A program made the translations under genes and the position numbers. This document shows positions 6,857-14,269 of a DNA stretch of 44,096 nt, piece after piece (the stretch's first letter is position 1; each line of letters starts with the position of its first letter). The notes beneath the pieces are model-generated. The model was not told where the DNA came from. It ran no database searches and saw nothing but the letters and a program-made list of their open reading frames with translations. This stretch comes from JAUSKF01 sp964545345 (GTDB lineage Bacteria; Patescibacteriota; Minisyncoccia; UBA6257; WO2-44-18). The DNA lies in contig CAZJFE010000003.1 in NCBI GenBank assembly GCA_964545345.1, positions 1 to 44,096 on the forward strand, read 5' to 3'.

Positions 6857-7762
6857 GTGGAAAAACCCACAAAGGTTGAAGTTCTGAAAAGCGTGGAAGA
6901 TGAATCAGTGAACTTTGTTTTCAGCGGTGAATTTCCCGGATTTGTTGAAGCCCGTTACGTGCGCCGGTCGCCGAAATATTTTGCCGCCTACCTTTCTTCA
7001 CAGACCGGTTGTAAGCAGGGATGCCGGATGTGCCATCTGACGGCTACGAAACAGACTGAGGCGGTGAATGTGGATTGCGGGATGTATCACCAGCAGATAC
7101 GCACGATCTTCAAGTACTATGACGAGCTTTGCGCCGCCGATCCATCTAAGAAGGCCGAGATTATCCATTTCAACTTCATGGCCCGGGGTGAAGCTTTTGA
7201 TAATCCTAGTTTTTTGGAAAACGCGAAGCCCATGTTTGATTTTATGGGAGCGGAATCGGCTCAAAGAAACCTTTTCCCGCGGTTCCTGATCTCTACGATT
7301 ATGCCCAAGAGTTTGATTGGTCAGTCGTTGTCTAAAATTTTCCCGATCATCCATCCGGAAATTTATTATTCCATCTACAGTGTTAAGGAAGAATTTCGGA
7401 GAAAGTGGTTGCCGAAAGCGATGCCGGTGAATGAAGCGCTGAAGATGCTCAAGGAGTATCAGGAAAACACCAAAAAGATCATCAAACTTCACTGGGCATT
7501 TATTGCAGGCGAAAACGACAGCGAAGAAGATATTGCGCTTTTGTGCCACAAAGTTCGCGCCTCGGGAGTGCGGGTGGACATCGCCATCGTGCGTTATAAC
7601 TCATACGACGCGAGCTATGGCGAGGAATCCAGTGAAGCGGTGATTGAGCGGAACAAAGAAATTTTGAAGTCGCTCCTCCCCTTTTCTAAGATCAAAGTGA
7701 TTACCCGGGTCGGTCGTGACGTGAAAGCGTCTTGCGGTATGTTTGTTGAACCGTCTGAGTAA
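6857..7762 (+). CDS. Radical SAM protein, RlmN/Cfr-like
   Basis: 301-residue radical SAM enzyme. SSQTGCKQGCRMCHLTATKQT carries the 4Fe-4S motif C52-x3-C56-x2-C59; FMARGEAFDNP matches the GEP-type S-adenosylmethionine loop; VKASCGMF near the end carries Cys293, the position of the second catalytic cysteine that forms the methyl-protein intermediate in RlmN/Cfr. RlmN methylates A2503 of 23S rRNA and A37 of some tRNAs. This protein is shorter than typical RlmN (about 350 or more) and lacks most of the N-terminal accessory domain, so the substrate is uncertain. GTG start with AAAGGAG six bases before. Confidence 0.85.
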   Translation: MEKPTKVEVLKSVEDESVNFVFSGEFPGFVEARYVRRSPKYFAAYLSSQTGCKQGCRMCHLTATKQTEAVNVDCGMYHQQIRTIFKYYDELCAADPSKKAEIIHFNFMARGEAFDNPSFLENAKPMFDFMGAESAQRNLFPRFLISTIMPKSLIGQSLSKIFPIIHPEIYYSIYSVKEEFRRKWLPKAMPVNEALKMLKEYQENTKKIIKLHWAFIAGENDSEEDIALLCHKVRASGVRVDIAIVRYNSYDASYGEESSEAVIERNKEILKSLLPFSKIKVITRVGRDVKASCGMFVEPSE

Positions 7763-7767
7763 AATAA

Positions 7768-7799
7768 TACCCCTCTGAATAAGAGGGGTACTTTATTAA
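7768..7799. terminator. Bidirectional terminator between convergent genes
   Basis: TACCCCTCT/AGAGGGGTA hairpin flanked by AT-rich runs, between the radical SAM gene and the convergent gene at 7796. Confidence 0.75.
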
Positions 7800-8506
7800 C
7801 TAGCCGGGGGGTTCTTTTTTTCTCGCTCAATCCGAGCGGCTTCACAGGCCGGGCAGGTGTCATCCATGCTATAGCCGAAGTCTACCGCGCCGCAAACATG
7901 TTCTACCGGCTTATCAAACGGATTGGCCTTCCTCGCTTGCAGATACCGGTTGGACTGGTAGAAGTCTTCTACCGAGCCGGGTTCGGCCCATTTTGGTACC
8001 ACTGATGGCGCAACGATCATTCCGGGAATGTGGAAAGGAACTCGGCCGGGAGAAAGCGTCATGCTCAGGGGGTGGTTTCCTTTTTCCTGGCGGATGCGAA
8101 TCAATTCTTTTCCTTTGAACGAGCGTCCCATGCGGACCAAGCAGTTGCGGATGGAAATGTCTTGGACGTGGGTGCGGCTAGTTTCCTGTTTTGTGTAATC
8201 CAGACCACAGCTGACGTTGGATGGCTCGTCATCATAAACTTCCGAGGCCTCGGCCACCAGCTGATCAACAATCAGCGGATTTTCCCGTAGATACTTGAAG
8301 TAGGCGTCTTCATAAACCCGGCAGGCGCCGAGGAAATCCAGCGTGGCATCGCCAAAGCGCCACACTAAACGCCAATTGAGTTCGCCATAGCCGTTCCGGC
8401 CGTATTGTTCAGTCCATTTCTTGAATTTCTCTTCCCGGTGTTTACCAAGATATCCCGGTCGTTCAACATCCTGCCAAACGCCCCACATCTGGAATCCGGT
8501 ATCCAT
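7796..8506 (-). CDS. Hypothetical protein with C-terminal CxxC motif, 236 aa
   Basis: Not recognised by function. The start MDTGFQMWGVW is chosen because AAAGGA lies six bases upstream of ATG 8506; the frame stays open further upstream without support. The N-terminal third (YGRNGYGELNWRLVWRFGD, FLGACRVYEDAYFKYL) is rich in aromatic residues; the end reads HVCGAVDFGYSMDDTCPACEAARIERE, an HxC...CPxC arrangement that could bind zinc. No membrane segment. It has its own promoter (8538-8566) and lies between terminators. Confidence 0.72.
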   Translation of the reverse strand: MDTGFQMWGVWQDVERPGYLGKHREEKFKKWTEQYGRNGYGELNWRLVWRFGDATLDFLGACRVYEDAYFKYLRENPLIVDQLVAEASEVYDDEPSNVSCGLDYTKQETSRTHVQDISIRNCLVRMGRSFKGKELIRIRQEKGNHPLSMTLSPGRVPFHIPGMIVAPSVVPKWAEPGSVEDFYQSNRYLQARKANPFDKPVEHVCGAVDFGYSMDDTCPACEAARIEREKKNPPAS

Positions 8507-8537
8507 TACCGATCCTTTCTTCAAAGAGCAGAGTCCC

Positions 8538-8566
8538 ATCATAAATAAAAAGACCCCTCTTATCAA
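8538..8566 (-). promoter_or_regulatory. Terminator-embedded promoter of the 236-aa gene
   Basis: Minus-strand TTGATA (8561-8566), 17-bp spacer, TATGAT (8538-8543). The -35 box is the loop of the ACCCCT/AGGGGT terminator hairpin behind guaB. Confidence 0.65.
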
Positions 8567-8577
8567 GGGGTTTTTAC
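8550..8577 (-). terminator. Terminator after guaB
   Basis: ACCCCT/AGGGGT stem followed on the minus strand by TTTTTAT; overlaps the next promoter. Confidence 0.75.
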
Positions 8578-8609
8578 TTTATAACTTTATAAACTTTATT
8601 AACTAGCCG

Positions 8610-10127
8610 CTATTTTTTCGTTCCTTCTCGCAATCCGGCCGGTGTTTGAGTTCTTCCCGGGAATTTTGCTTTTTCCCGGAGCTCTTTAACGCTCCAGGTT
8701 CCCAGATAGCTCATCGCCGAACGCATACCGTCCAGCAAATCTTCAACAATTTCTTTGACCGTACCGACGACCTTCACAGTTTTAGCGACACCCTCCGGGC
8801 GTCTCCGGCGATTCAGTGTTTTATTCTGCAGACGGCTCTTCTGAGCGGCGAAAGAGGCGGAGCCCTGATAAACCTTGATCTTGGATCCATCCTGATCGTC
8901 GCGATCGCTGTCGGCTTCCGATTCCTCGGCCTGGATAAACAAACTACCGGACATAATTGCTGATGCTCCGGCAATGATGGCTTTGGTAATATCGTCCGGG
9001 CCTTCCATTCCACCGTCGCCCACCACGGTTTTTCCGTAGAGATCAGCAATAGCGGCTGACTCAGCGATGGCCGTGACTTGAGGAGTGCCGATTCCGACTC
9101 GTCTGGTCCGACAAACTTTTCCGGGGCCGATGCCAACTTTCACGATATCCGCTCCTGCTTCAATCAGGAATTTTGTGCCTTCAGCGCAGGAAGTGTTGCC
9201 GACCATCAGCGGCAGATCCGGGAAACGCTTTTTCACGGCTACCACCATATCTCTGGCGTTGTCGGAAAAGGCGCGCGCGGTATCAATCAACAACAGGCAG
9301 ATCCCCTTCGCTACTTGCCGCTCAACTTCCAGCAATCTGGCTTTGGTAACTTGCTCGCCGACGCCAACGCTACCCACCAGCAAGAATCTTCCGAACTGGT
9401 TGTCGCGAGTGGCGCGTGGATAGAGTCGTTCATAAAAAAGTCCGTGCGTGGTCAGCAGTCCGACCAATTTATTGTTTCGGTTTACCAGCGGAAGTTTCTC
9501 AATTTTATTTTGACGAAGAATCTTCGCCGCTTCCGCGAACGGAGTTCCGGCCGGCGCGGTGTACAGTTTGCGTTTTCCGCCCATCAATTCAAAAATTTTC
9601 TTCGTGTCATCCGTTTCATAGAACCAATCCCGGTTGCTAAGCATACCAATCGGATGATTTTTTTCATCAACAACCACTAAGCTGTTGATTCCAAATCGCT
9701 CCATGATTACTTTCGCTTCTTTTAGAGTCTTGTGTGGAGCAATCGTCAGCGGATCATCAATCAGAGCGCAATCCGCCCGGCGAATCGCATCCAGCTGAGC
9801 TTCCCGCTCTTCAATCTGATCCATTTGAGGAATGATCGCGAGACCGCCCAAGCTCATTAGCTCTCTAGCGAGCCGCGGTCCGGTCACGCCCTTCATGTTC
9901 GCGCTGATAAATGGAAGATTAATCCCGATTTTCGGAGTCAATTGAGTCCGGAAATCCTGAATTGCCGAGCGCGAAGGAATTTTAGTGTAACGATCCGGCA
10001 AATACATATCCGCAAAAGTAACAGCTCGATCAGTTGGAATGCCTTTTCTCAAACAATGTTCCAAAATTGCTTCCTGCTCTCGGACAGTCAGACCACCATA
10101 GTCTTCAGTCATTGGTTTTATTCTCAA
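8610..10127 (-). CDS. guaB: IMP dehydrogenase
   Basis: Oxidises IMP to XMP with NAD+, the committed step of guanine nucleotide synthesis. 505 residues, full length. Visible are the N-terminal barrel half (PFISANMKGVTGPRLA), a CBS-domain pair at about 105-230 (IGMLSNRDWFYET, KLVGLLTTHGLFYERL), the GNTSCAEGT strand, and the active-site loop GIGPGKVCRTRRVGIGTPQ with the catalytic Cys; GDGGM follows. The usual SICxTR is KVCRTR here. The C-terminal YLGTWSVKELREKA is typical. The start is TTG 10127 or ATG 10112 (MTEDYGG); the promoter at 10140-10168 leaves a short leader for either. Confidence 0.93.
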   Translation of the reverse strand: MRIKPMTEDYGGLTVREQEAILEHCLRKGIPTDRAVTFADMYLPDRYTKIPSRSAIQDFRTQLTPKIGINLPFISANMKGVTGPRLARELMSLGGLAIIPQMDQIEEREAQLDAIRRADCALIDDPLTIAPHKTLKEAKVIMERFGINSLVVVDEKNHPIGMLSNRDWFYETDDTKKIFELMGGKRKLYTAPAGTPFAEAAKILRQNKIEKLPLVNRNNKLVGLLTTHGLFYERLYPRATRDNQFGRFLLVGSVGVGEQVTKARLLEVERQVAKGICLLLIDTARAFSDNARDMVVAVKKRFPDLPLMVGNTSCAEGTKFLIEAGADIVKVGIGPGKVCRTRRVGIGTPQVTAIAESAAIADLYGKTVVGDGGMEGPDDITKAIIAGASAIMSGSLFIQAEESEADSDRDDQDGSKIKVYQGSASFAAQKSRLQNKTLNRRRRPEGVAKTVKVVGTVKEIVEDLLDGMRSAMSYLGTWSVKELREKAKFPGRTQTPAGLREGTKK

Positions 10128-10139
10128 GTAACCTGAATC

Positions 10140-10168
10140 AGAGTAATAAAAAAACCACCTCGTGTCGA
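10140..10168 (-). promoter_or_regulatory. Terminator-embedded promoter of guaB
   Basis: Minus-strand TCGACA (10163-10168), 17-bp spacer, TACTCT (10140-10145). The -35 box lies in the loop of the ACCACC/GGTGGT hairpin ending the upstream gene. Confidence 0.6.
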
Positions 10169-10174
10169 GGTGGT
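10150..10174 (-). terminator. Terminator after the 75-aa gene
   Basis: ACCACCTCG/CGAGGTGGT hairpin followed on the minus strand by seven T. Confidence 0.8.
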
Positions 10175-10402
10175 CTATTTTTCTTCTTCAGCTTTCTCCG
10201 GCTTCTTTATTTCCTTTTTCTCGTCTAGCTTTATTTCAACTTTTTCAAGTCGTTCATCCATCTTTTTCAGGCGCTTGTTGTCTTCGCAGGAATTTAGGCA
10301 GGTTATTAAGACCATGAAAAACATGATAATCATGCCGCATCCCCACTCGTTGTCGCTTTTTCTGTAATTACACGGACGCGCATTGCAGGTATTGTCACCC
10401 AC
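10175..10402 (-). CDS. Tiny membrane protein with coiled-coil tail, 75 aa
   Basis: An N-terminal Cys-containing stretch (DNTCNARPCNYRKSD), one hydrophobic helix (about 22-36, GMIIMFFMVLITCL), then a highly charged helix (KRLKKMDERLEKVEIKLDEKKE) likely to form a coiled coil. GTG start with AAGGAG seven bases upstream, overlapping the end of the upstream 87-aa gene, so the two are co-translated. Function unknown; it may partner the upstream membrane protein. Confidence 0.7.
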   Translation of the reverse strand: MGDNTCNARPCNYRKSDNEWGCGMIIMFFMVLITCLNSCEDNKRLKKMDERLEKVEIKLDEKKEIKKPEKAEEEK

Positions 10403-10658
10403 TGGGATTCTCCTTTTTTTCGAGCAGCTCCTTACGCAATTCGGCGATGTCTTTACGGACTACGAACGAATTCGCGCGGACTGTCCAGGCGATCGCAATA
10501 ATCGCGCCTCCGACAGCGGTTGCTCCAATAATGGACGTAAGTAAGTTTTGCGTCAGCATATTAATGAAGATGAATGATAAGACCAAGGAGAACAGAAAGC
10601 AGGGCACAGCAATGTCTCTAGCGGACTTCTTTTTCTCTTCCATCTCTTGCGGCGTCAT
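10395..10658 (-). CDS. Small two-helix membrane protein, 87 aa
   Basis: Two hydrophobic helices (about 17-37 and 41-60) between a charged start (MTPQEMEEKKKSARD) and a charged tail (RKDIAELRKELLEKKENPSG). Both ends are probably cytoplasmic. ATG 10658 has AGGAG eight bases upstream. It is the first gene of a two-gene unit with the overlapping 75-aa gene, driven by a near-consensus promoter at 10704-10732. Function unknown. Confidence 0.72.
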   Translation of the reverse strand: MTPQEMEEKKKSARDIAVPCFLFSLVLSFIFINMLTQNLLTSIIGATAVGGAIIAIAWTVRANSFVVRKDIAELRKELLEKKENPSG

Positions 10659-10703
10659 GACTTATTCTCCTGTAAAAGGGTGGGTTTGAATTAGCTGAGG
10701 GTG

Positions 10704-10732
10704 ATTATACGGTATAAGCTCTATTTTGTCAA
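10704..10732 (-). promoter_or_regulatory. Near-consensus promoter of the two-gene membrane-protein unit
   Basis: Minus-strand TTGACA (10727-10732), 17-bp spacer, TATAAT (10704-10709): both hexamers perfect. Confidence 0.85.
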
Positions 10733-10735
10733 ATA

Positions 10736-10760
10736 AAAACCGCCTTGAATTAAGGCGGCT
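10736..10760 (-). terminator. Terminator after the 88-aa gene
   Basis: ACCGCCTT/AAGGCGG hairpin with A-run on the plus side, directly behind the 10768 gene. Confidence 0.75.
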
Positions 10761-10767
10761 CTCTGTT

Positions 10768-11034
10768 TTACCCATTGATGTCTACCTTATCGCCCTGGTC
10801 GCCTTTGGCGCCGCCACAGGCGGGTAAACCCTTGGAGTTGTAGAGCTCTTTGTTCTTTACGGAAAGTTTCTCATCAATGCTTTTGACGTAGGAATGGATG
10901 CCAGACAGAACACACACTAAGAGGAATACCCCCAATCCTACACCAACTCCAATCAAAGGAATTCCCGATCCCACGCCGATACAAATCCCGACAATGGCCG
11001 AGAGCCCTATAACCGGAATGAATGCGTCGTCCAT
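10768..11034 (-). CDS. Glycine-rich small membrane protein, 88 aa
   Basis: Start at ATG 11034 (MDDAFIPVIG), supported by AAGGAG six bases upstream. Two hydrophobic Gly/Val/Ile-rich segments (about 6-24 and 26-46, GIPLIGVGVGLGVFLLVCVL) form a hairpin-like membrane part, followed by a polar tail (KSIDEKLSVKNKELYNSKG) with one Cys. Function unknown. It is one of a run of small membrane-protein genes at 10.1-11.4 kb, each with its own promoter and terminator. Confidence 0.68.
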   Translation of the reverse strand: MDDAFIPVIGLSAIVGICIGVGSGIPLIGVGVGLGVFLLVCVLSGIHSYVKSIDEKLSVKNKELYNSKGLPACGGAKGDQGDKVDING

Positions 11035-11061
11035 GCAAAACTCCTTAAATGTTCCACCGAT

Positions 11062-11090
11062 ATAATAACAAAAAACCACCCCATTGTCGA
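11062..11090 (-). promoter_or_regulatory. Terminator-embedded promoter of the 88-aa gene
   Basis: Minus-strand TCGACA (11085-11090), 17-bp spacer, TATTAT (11062-11067); the -35 box is in the loop of the CCACC/GGTGG terminator hairpin of the upstream gene (11076-11095). Confidence 0.65.
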
Positions 11091-11096
11091 GGTGGC

Positions 11097-11357
11097 CTAT
11101 AGATACCAGCCATTGTCACCATCTTTCTCACGCCTTCTTCGCGCCTTCTCTCCGGTAATGGTCCCGCTCTGCACAAGGCAAATTCCGAAACAGATCAGTC
11201 CAAACATCAAAGCGATGATTGAAAGTACATCTGAGTAGTTGTTAAGGCAAAAGGCGAGAACTATTCCAACGGTTGTGCCAAGAGCCCCAAAAGAAAAGAT
11301 GCGCTGACACTTCTCGACCTTCTCCGCCAACTCCCTGTCTTTTTCTTTCTCGTCCAC
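11097..11357 (-). CDS. Small two-helix membrane protein, 86 aa
   Basis: The GTG at 11357 (VDEKEKDRELAEKVEKC) is preferred because AGGAG lies seven bases upstream. A charged N-terminal helix is followed by two hydrophobic helices (about 22-41 and 45-63) and a strongly basic tail (GEKARRRREKDGD). Similar in plan to the 87-aa protein at 10395. Function unknown. Located between groEL and the 88-aa gene with its own promoter. Confidence 0.68.
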   Translation of the reverse strand: MDEKEKDRELAEKVEKCQRIFSFGALGTTVGIVLAFCLNNYSDVLSIIALMFGLICFGICLVQSGTITGEKARRRREKDGDNGWYL

Positions 11358-11385
11358 GATTCTACTCCTGTTAAGATCTGGCAAT

Positions 11386-11414
11386 AGAGTAATAAAAAAT
11401 CCGCCTTTTAACAA
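11386..11414 (-). promoter_or_regulatory. Terminator-embedded promoter of the 86-aa gene
   Basis: Minus-strand TTGTTA (11409-11414), 17-bp spacer, TACTCT (11386-11391). The -35 box is in the loop of the groEL terminator. Confidence 0.55.
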
Positions 11415-11424
11415 GACGGATTTT
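11396..11424 (-). terminator. Terminator after groEL
   Basis: AATCCG/CGGATT hairpin followed on the minus strand by a T-run. Confidence 0.75.
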
Positions 11425-11429
11425 TTATT

Positions 11430-13037
11430 CTAGTAATCCCCCATTCCCGGCATTTGCGGGGCGGCTGGCGATTCTTTTTTAGGAATTTCGGTAACAGCGG
11501 CGCCGATAGTCAGATAGTTGGCGGCAACCGAAACGGCGTTCAACAAAGCGGTCTTAGTAACTTTCAGTGGATCAACGATGCCGGCGGTTTTCAAATCGCC
11601 GATTTTTCCTTTGTTGGCGTCAAATCCCTGCCAGCCGGCTTTCTTCGGAATCTGATTCAAAACGAAATCCGGAGATTGACCGCAATTTTCCACGATTGCC
11701 CGCAAGGGAGCTTCAGTGGCGGCGATTAAAATATCGTTGGCTACGCTTGGCTGGCTCCGTAGTTCCATACCGGCGTAGAACAAAGCCATTCCGCCTCCCG
11801 GCACGATTCCCTCTTCCATGGCGGCTTTCGTAGCGGCCACCGCGTCTTCAACCCGGTCCTTCAATTCTTTCTGAGCGGATTCGGTAGGGGCGCCAACTTT
11901 AATTACCGCTACTCCACCGGCCAACTTACCCAACCGTTCATTCAATTTATCTTTATCAAAACCGGAATCAGCTTTTTGGAGTTGAGCCCTGATTTGAGAA
12001 GCGCGCTCTTCAATCTGCTTCTTATTGCCCTTACCGCCAACGATCGTAGTGGTGTCTTTATTGGAAACTACCCGATGGGCGGAACCCAAATCTGCTACTT
12101 CCACCGTGTCCAATTTCTTACCAAGTTCTTCGGAAATAAATTGGGCGCCGGTAACCACGGCGATATCCTGCAACATCTCTTTACGGCGATCGCCAAAACC
12201 CGGAGCTTTAATGGCTAAAACGCTGAAGATGCCGCGGAGTTTGTTGACCACCAAGGTCGTCAACGCTTCACCATCAACTTCATCGGCAATAATTACTAAT
12301 TCTTTCTTGCCGCTCTGAATTACTTTTTCCAGAATCGGCAAAACTTCCTGAATAGCCGAGATTTTTTTATCTGTTACCAAAATATGCGGCGCCTCCAACG
12401 AGGCCTCCATCCGCTCGCTATTGGTAATCATATATTGCGAAATGAAACCGCGATCAAACTGCATGCCTTCCACCAATTCATAAGAATTGTTGATGGTATT
12501 GGAATCTTCCACGGTGACTACGCCCTCGCGGCCAACCTTATGGATTACTTCGGCGATTAAAAGACCGATAGTTTTATCTTTGGCCGACAAAGCGGCGACT
12601 TCGGACAGTTTCGCCAAATCATTGACCATCTCTTTTTGCGCCTCCAATCCTTTAATCAGACCCTGGGCTCCTTTTTTAAGATCTTCAGCAAGCTGAATCA
12701 CGTTGATATCTTTGGATTTCAATACTTTCTCACCTTCTTCTATTAAAGAGTGCGCTAATACAATAGAAGTAGTGGTACCGTCGCCTACCGCGTCGTTGGT
12801 TTTATCAGCGGCTTGTTTGATTAGTTCGGCGCCAAGATTTTCAAATTTATCTTCCAGCTCAATCTCTTTGGCCACAGTAACGCCGTCAAAAGTGACTTGG
12901 GGCGCTCCATATCCCTTCTCCAAAACCACGGCTTTGCCACGAGGGCCAAGAGTCGCGATTACCGCGCGGGAAAGCTTATCCACGCCCTTCTTCAGAGCTT
13001 CTCTAGCTTTTTCGTTGAATAGAATCTGCTTAGGCAT
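11430..13037 (-). CDS. groEL: Chaperonin GroEL (60 kDa)
   Basis: Large chaperonin subunit; with GroES it forms the ATP-driven folding cage in the cytoplasm. 535 residues. Seen are TLGPRGKAVVLEKGYGAPQVTFDGVTVAKEI in pieces (TLGPRGK; TFDGVTVAK), the ATPase motif GDGTTT at about 86-91, the apical domain in the middle, and GIVPGGGMAL near 400. The C-terminus ends in PQMPGMGDY instead of the long GGM repeat of E. coli. It lies 56 bp behind groES, probably on the same transcript, and is followed by a terminator. Confidence 0.98.
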   Translation of the reverse strand: MPKQILFNEKAREALKKGVDKLSRAVIATLGPRGKAVVLEKGYGAPQVTFDGVTVAKEIELEDKFENLGAELIKQAADKTNDAVGDGTTTSIVLAHSLIEEGEKVLKSKDINVIQLAEDLKKGAQGLIKGLEAQKEMVNDLAKLSEVAALSAKDKTIGLLIAEVIHKVGREGVVTVEDSNTINNSYELVEGMQFDRGFISQYMITNSERMEASLEAPHILVTDKKISAIQEVLPILEKVIQSGKKELVIIADEVDGEALTTLVVNKLRGIFSVLAIKAPGFGDRRKEMLQDIAVVTGAQFISEELGKKLDTVEVADLGSAHRVVSNKDTTTIVGGKGNKKQIEERASQIRAQLQKADSGFDKDKLNERLGKLAGGVAVIKVGAPTESAQKELKDRVEDAVAATKAAMEEGIVPGGGMALFYAGMELRSQPSVANDILIAATEAPLRAIVENCGQSPDFVLNQIPKKAGWQGFDANKGKIGDLKTAGIVDPLKVTKTALLNAVSVAANYLTIGAAVTEIPKKESPAAPQMPGMGDY

Positions 13038-13040
13038 ATT

Positions 13041-13098
13041 ATTCTTAGTTATTTGTTATTGGTTATAAGTCGTTGGTCGTCAGTCGTTCGTCGTTAGT
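13041..13098 (-). repeat. GTCGTT-type low-complexity repeat between groES and groEL
   Basis: About 50 bp built from variants of GTCGTT(G/C)GTCGTTAG, filling the groES-groEL gap and supplying the groES stop codon. Related stretches occur at 1832-1853, 13538-13573 and inside uvrC (see findings). Confidence 0.6.
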
Positions 13099-13384
13099 CC
13101 AGTATGGCCAGCACATCATCCTCATCTCCGACCAGATACTTTTTCCCGTCCACCTCAATCTCATCCGGGCCGTATTTTTTAAATAAAATCTTATCGCCAA
13201 CCTTAACCGACATTGGGGTCACTTCACCTTTTTCGTTTTTCTTCCCCGGTCCGGCGGCAACAACTTTGCCGATCATTGGTTTTTCTTTCTCGGCGTTTTC
13301 AGGCAAAACAATCCCGGATTTAGTGGCCTTTTCCTGAGCCAGCGGCTCAATAAACAGATGATTAGATAAAGGTTTGAAATTCAT
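13094..13384 (-). CDS. groES: Co-chaperonin GroES
   Basis: 96-residue co-chaperonin, the lid of the GroEL cage. The start NFKPLSNHLFIEPL, the mobile loop region ATKSGIVLPENAEKEKP (about 20-36), VGDKILFKKYGPDEIEVDGK and LVGDEDDVLAILD are all canonical. Position upstream of groEL is the usual operon order. A TTGACA/16 bp/TATAAT promoter ends nine bases before the ATG, giving an almost leaderless message. No CIRCE-type inverted repeat is seen. Confidence 0.97.
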   Translation of the reverse strand: MNFKPLSNHLFIEPLAQEKATKSGIVLPENAEKEKPMIGKVVAAGPGKKNEKGEVTPMSVKVGDKILFKKYGPDEIEVDGKKYLVGDEDDVLAILD

Positions 13385-13393
13385 TGTTAGCTT

Positions 13394-13421
13394 ATTATAG
13401 TCAATTTTTCTGGTTTGTCAA
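13394..13421 (-). promoter_or_regulatory. groES-groEL promoter
   Basis: Minus-strand TTGACA (13416-13421), 16-bp spacer, TATAAT (13394-13399). Confidence 0.8.
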
Positions 13422-13457
13422 TTAAAGTAAAACGCCGCATATAGCGACGTTTTACGC

Positions 13458-13532
13458 TGGGGTGCCCAACGGGATTCGAACCCGTGATAAGAGTTCCACA
13501 AACTCTGGTGTTGCCGCTACACTATGGGCACC
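13458..13532 (-). tRNA. tRNA-His (anticodon GTG)
   Basis: Cloverleaf on the minus strand with acceptor GTGCCCA/TGGGCAC plus the extra 5' G paired to C73, a His-tRNA identity mark. Anticodon loop TTGTGGA gives GTG; T-arm GGGTTCGAATCCC. CCA is encoded. Confidence 0.95.
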
Positions 13533-13584
13533 ATACTTTGACTAACGACTCACCACTAACAATTTACAACCGACAGAGATAAAA

Positions 13585-13608
13585 ATAAAGGCCCGTTGGG
13601 GCCTTACG
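13585..13608 (-). terminator. Terminator of the three-gene micro-operon
   Basis: AAGGCCC/GGGGCCTT hairpin followed on the minus strand by TTATTTTTATC. Confidence 0.7.
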
Positions 13609-13750
13609 GACGGAGCTGGCGGTATTTCTTGGCTTCTTTCTCCCAGTCCTTCTTTTTGCTGTTGAACTTACAGATGTTCCACCCGCAAATAACTGCCCAG
13701 ATCAATCCTACCGCAATCATCGCCGTCAGTATGACTGTGATGATATTCAT
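13604..13750 (-). CDS. Micro membrane protein, 48 aa (third gene of operon)
   Basis: A 48-residue frame with one N-terminal hydrophobic helix (NIITVILTAMIAVGLIWAVI) and a basic cytoplasmic-looking tail (KKKDWEKEAKKYRQL). ATG 13750 has GAGGA six bases upstream. Two bases separate it from the upstream 46-aa gene. Short, but the Shine-Dalgarno, tight spacing, promoter and terminator all fit a real gene. Function unknown. Confidence 0.6.
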   Translation of the reverse strand: MNIITVILTAMIAVGLIWAVICGWNICKFNSKKKDWEKEAKKYRQLRP

Positions 13751-13752
13751 GA

Positions 13753-13893
13753 TTAATCCTCGTCTTTTTGTTTCTTGCTTTTACTGCCGTAAGGATCAGA
13801 GAAAAGCATGATGACTGAGAGACCAAGCAGGACAACGCAGAAGGTCACAAAGCCATCCGCTAAGCTAATGCTGGACATCCAGGATTCATCCAT
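13753..13893 (-). CDS. Micro membrane protein, 46 aa (second gene of operon)
   Basis: 46 residues: MDESWMSSISLADG, one hydrophobic helix (FVTFCVVLLGLSVIMLF), and a Lys/Asp-rich tail. The plan resembles small membrane subunits such as OadG of decarboxylase sodium pumps, but no sequence match is claimed and no partner subunit is present. The start follows the stop of the upstream gene by one base. GAGGA-type Shine-Dalgarno about seven bases upstream. Confidence 0.58.
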   Translation of the reverse strand: MDESWMSSISLADGFVTFCVVLLGLSVIMLFSDPYGSKSKKQKDED

Positions 13894-13894
13894 T

Positions 13895-14026
13895 TTAATC
13901 CTCTTTCTCTTCCGGTTTTTGCTTCGGATTGTTCATCCAACAAAACGCGGCGGCGGTAAGCCCTACTAGCACAACCGTGTAGATGACCGTTCCGGCATCA
14001 CCTAACAGAATCTCCAGGAATCCCAC
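13895..14026 (-). CDS. Micro membrane protein, 43 aa (first gene of operon)
   Basis: 43 residues with a single hydrophobic helix (about 13-30, TVIYTVVLVGLTAAAF) and an acidic/basic tail ending KPEEKED. GTG start 14026 with a strong Shine-Dalgarno (AAAGGAGGAG) a few bases upstream. First of three consecutive micro-genes on one transcript from the promoter at 14057-14085. Function unknown; the three may form one small membrane complex. Confidence 0.58.
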   Translation of the reverse strand: MGFLEILLGDAGTVIYTVVLVGLTAAAFCWMNNPKQKPEEKED

Positions 14027-14056
14027 AGCGTCTCCTCCTTTGGTTTGCTGGTGGAA

Positions 14057-14085
14057 ATTATAGCACGTTGAAAATTAAAATGCAA
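14057..14085 (-). promoter_or_regulatory. Promoter of the micro-operon
   Basis: Minus-strand TTGCAT (14080-14085), 17-bp spacer, TATAAT (14057-14062). Confidence 0.7.
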
Positions 14086-14094
14086 GCTTATTTT

Positions 14095-14266
14095 TTTGGG
14101 TGGCTGTGAAAACCCACGCACAGCTTTGTATCAAAATAATCCTTCGCAAAAGTTTTTGCGAACTGCATCGCCTTGCGGCTCTAATTTCCTCAAATCAAGT
14201 TTATTCCGCAAAGTGTGCGGGGTTATTATTCGGCAGCTGTTCTCGGACATCACAGGCCGAATAATA
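14095..14266. other. Hairpin-dense non-coding stretch
   Basis: No gene seen. Contains GCTGTG/CACAGC near 14103-14123, a perfect TTCGCAAAA/TTTTGCGAA dyad (14143-14162), CCGCA/TGCGG (14206-14220) and ATTATTCGG/CCGAATAAT (14225-14233 with 14257-14265). Confidence 0.5.
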
Positions 14267-14269
14267 AAA

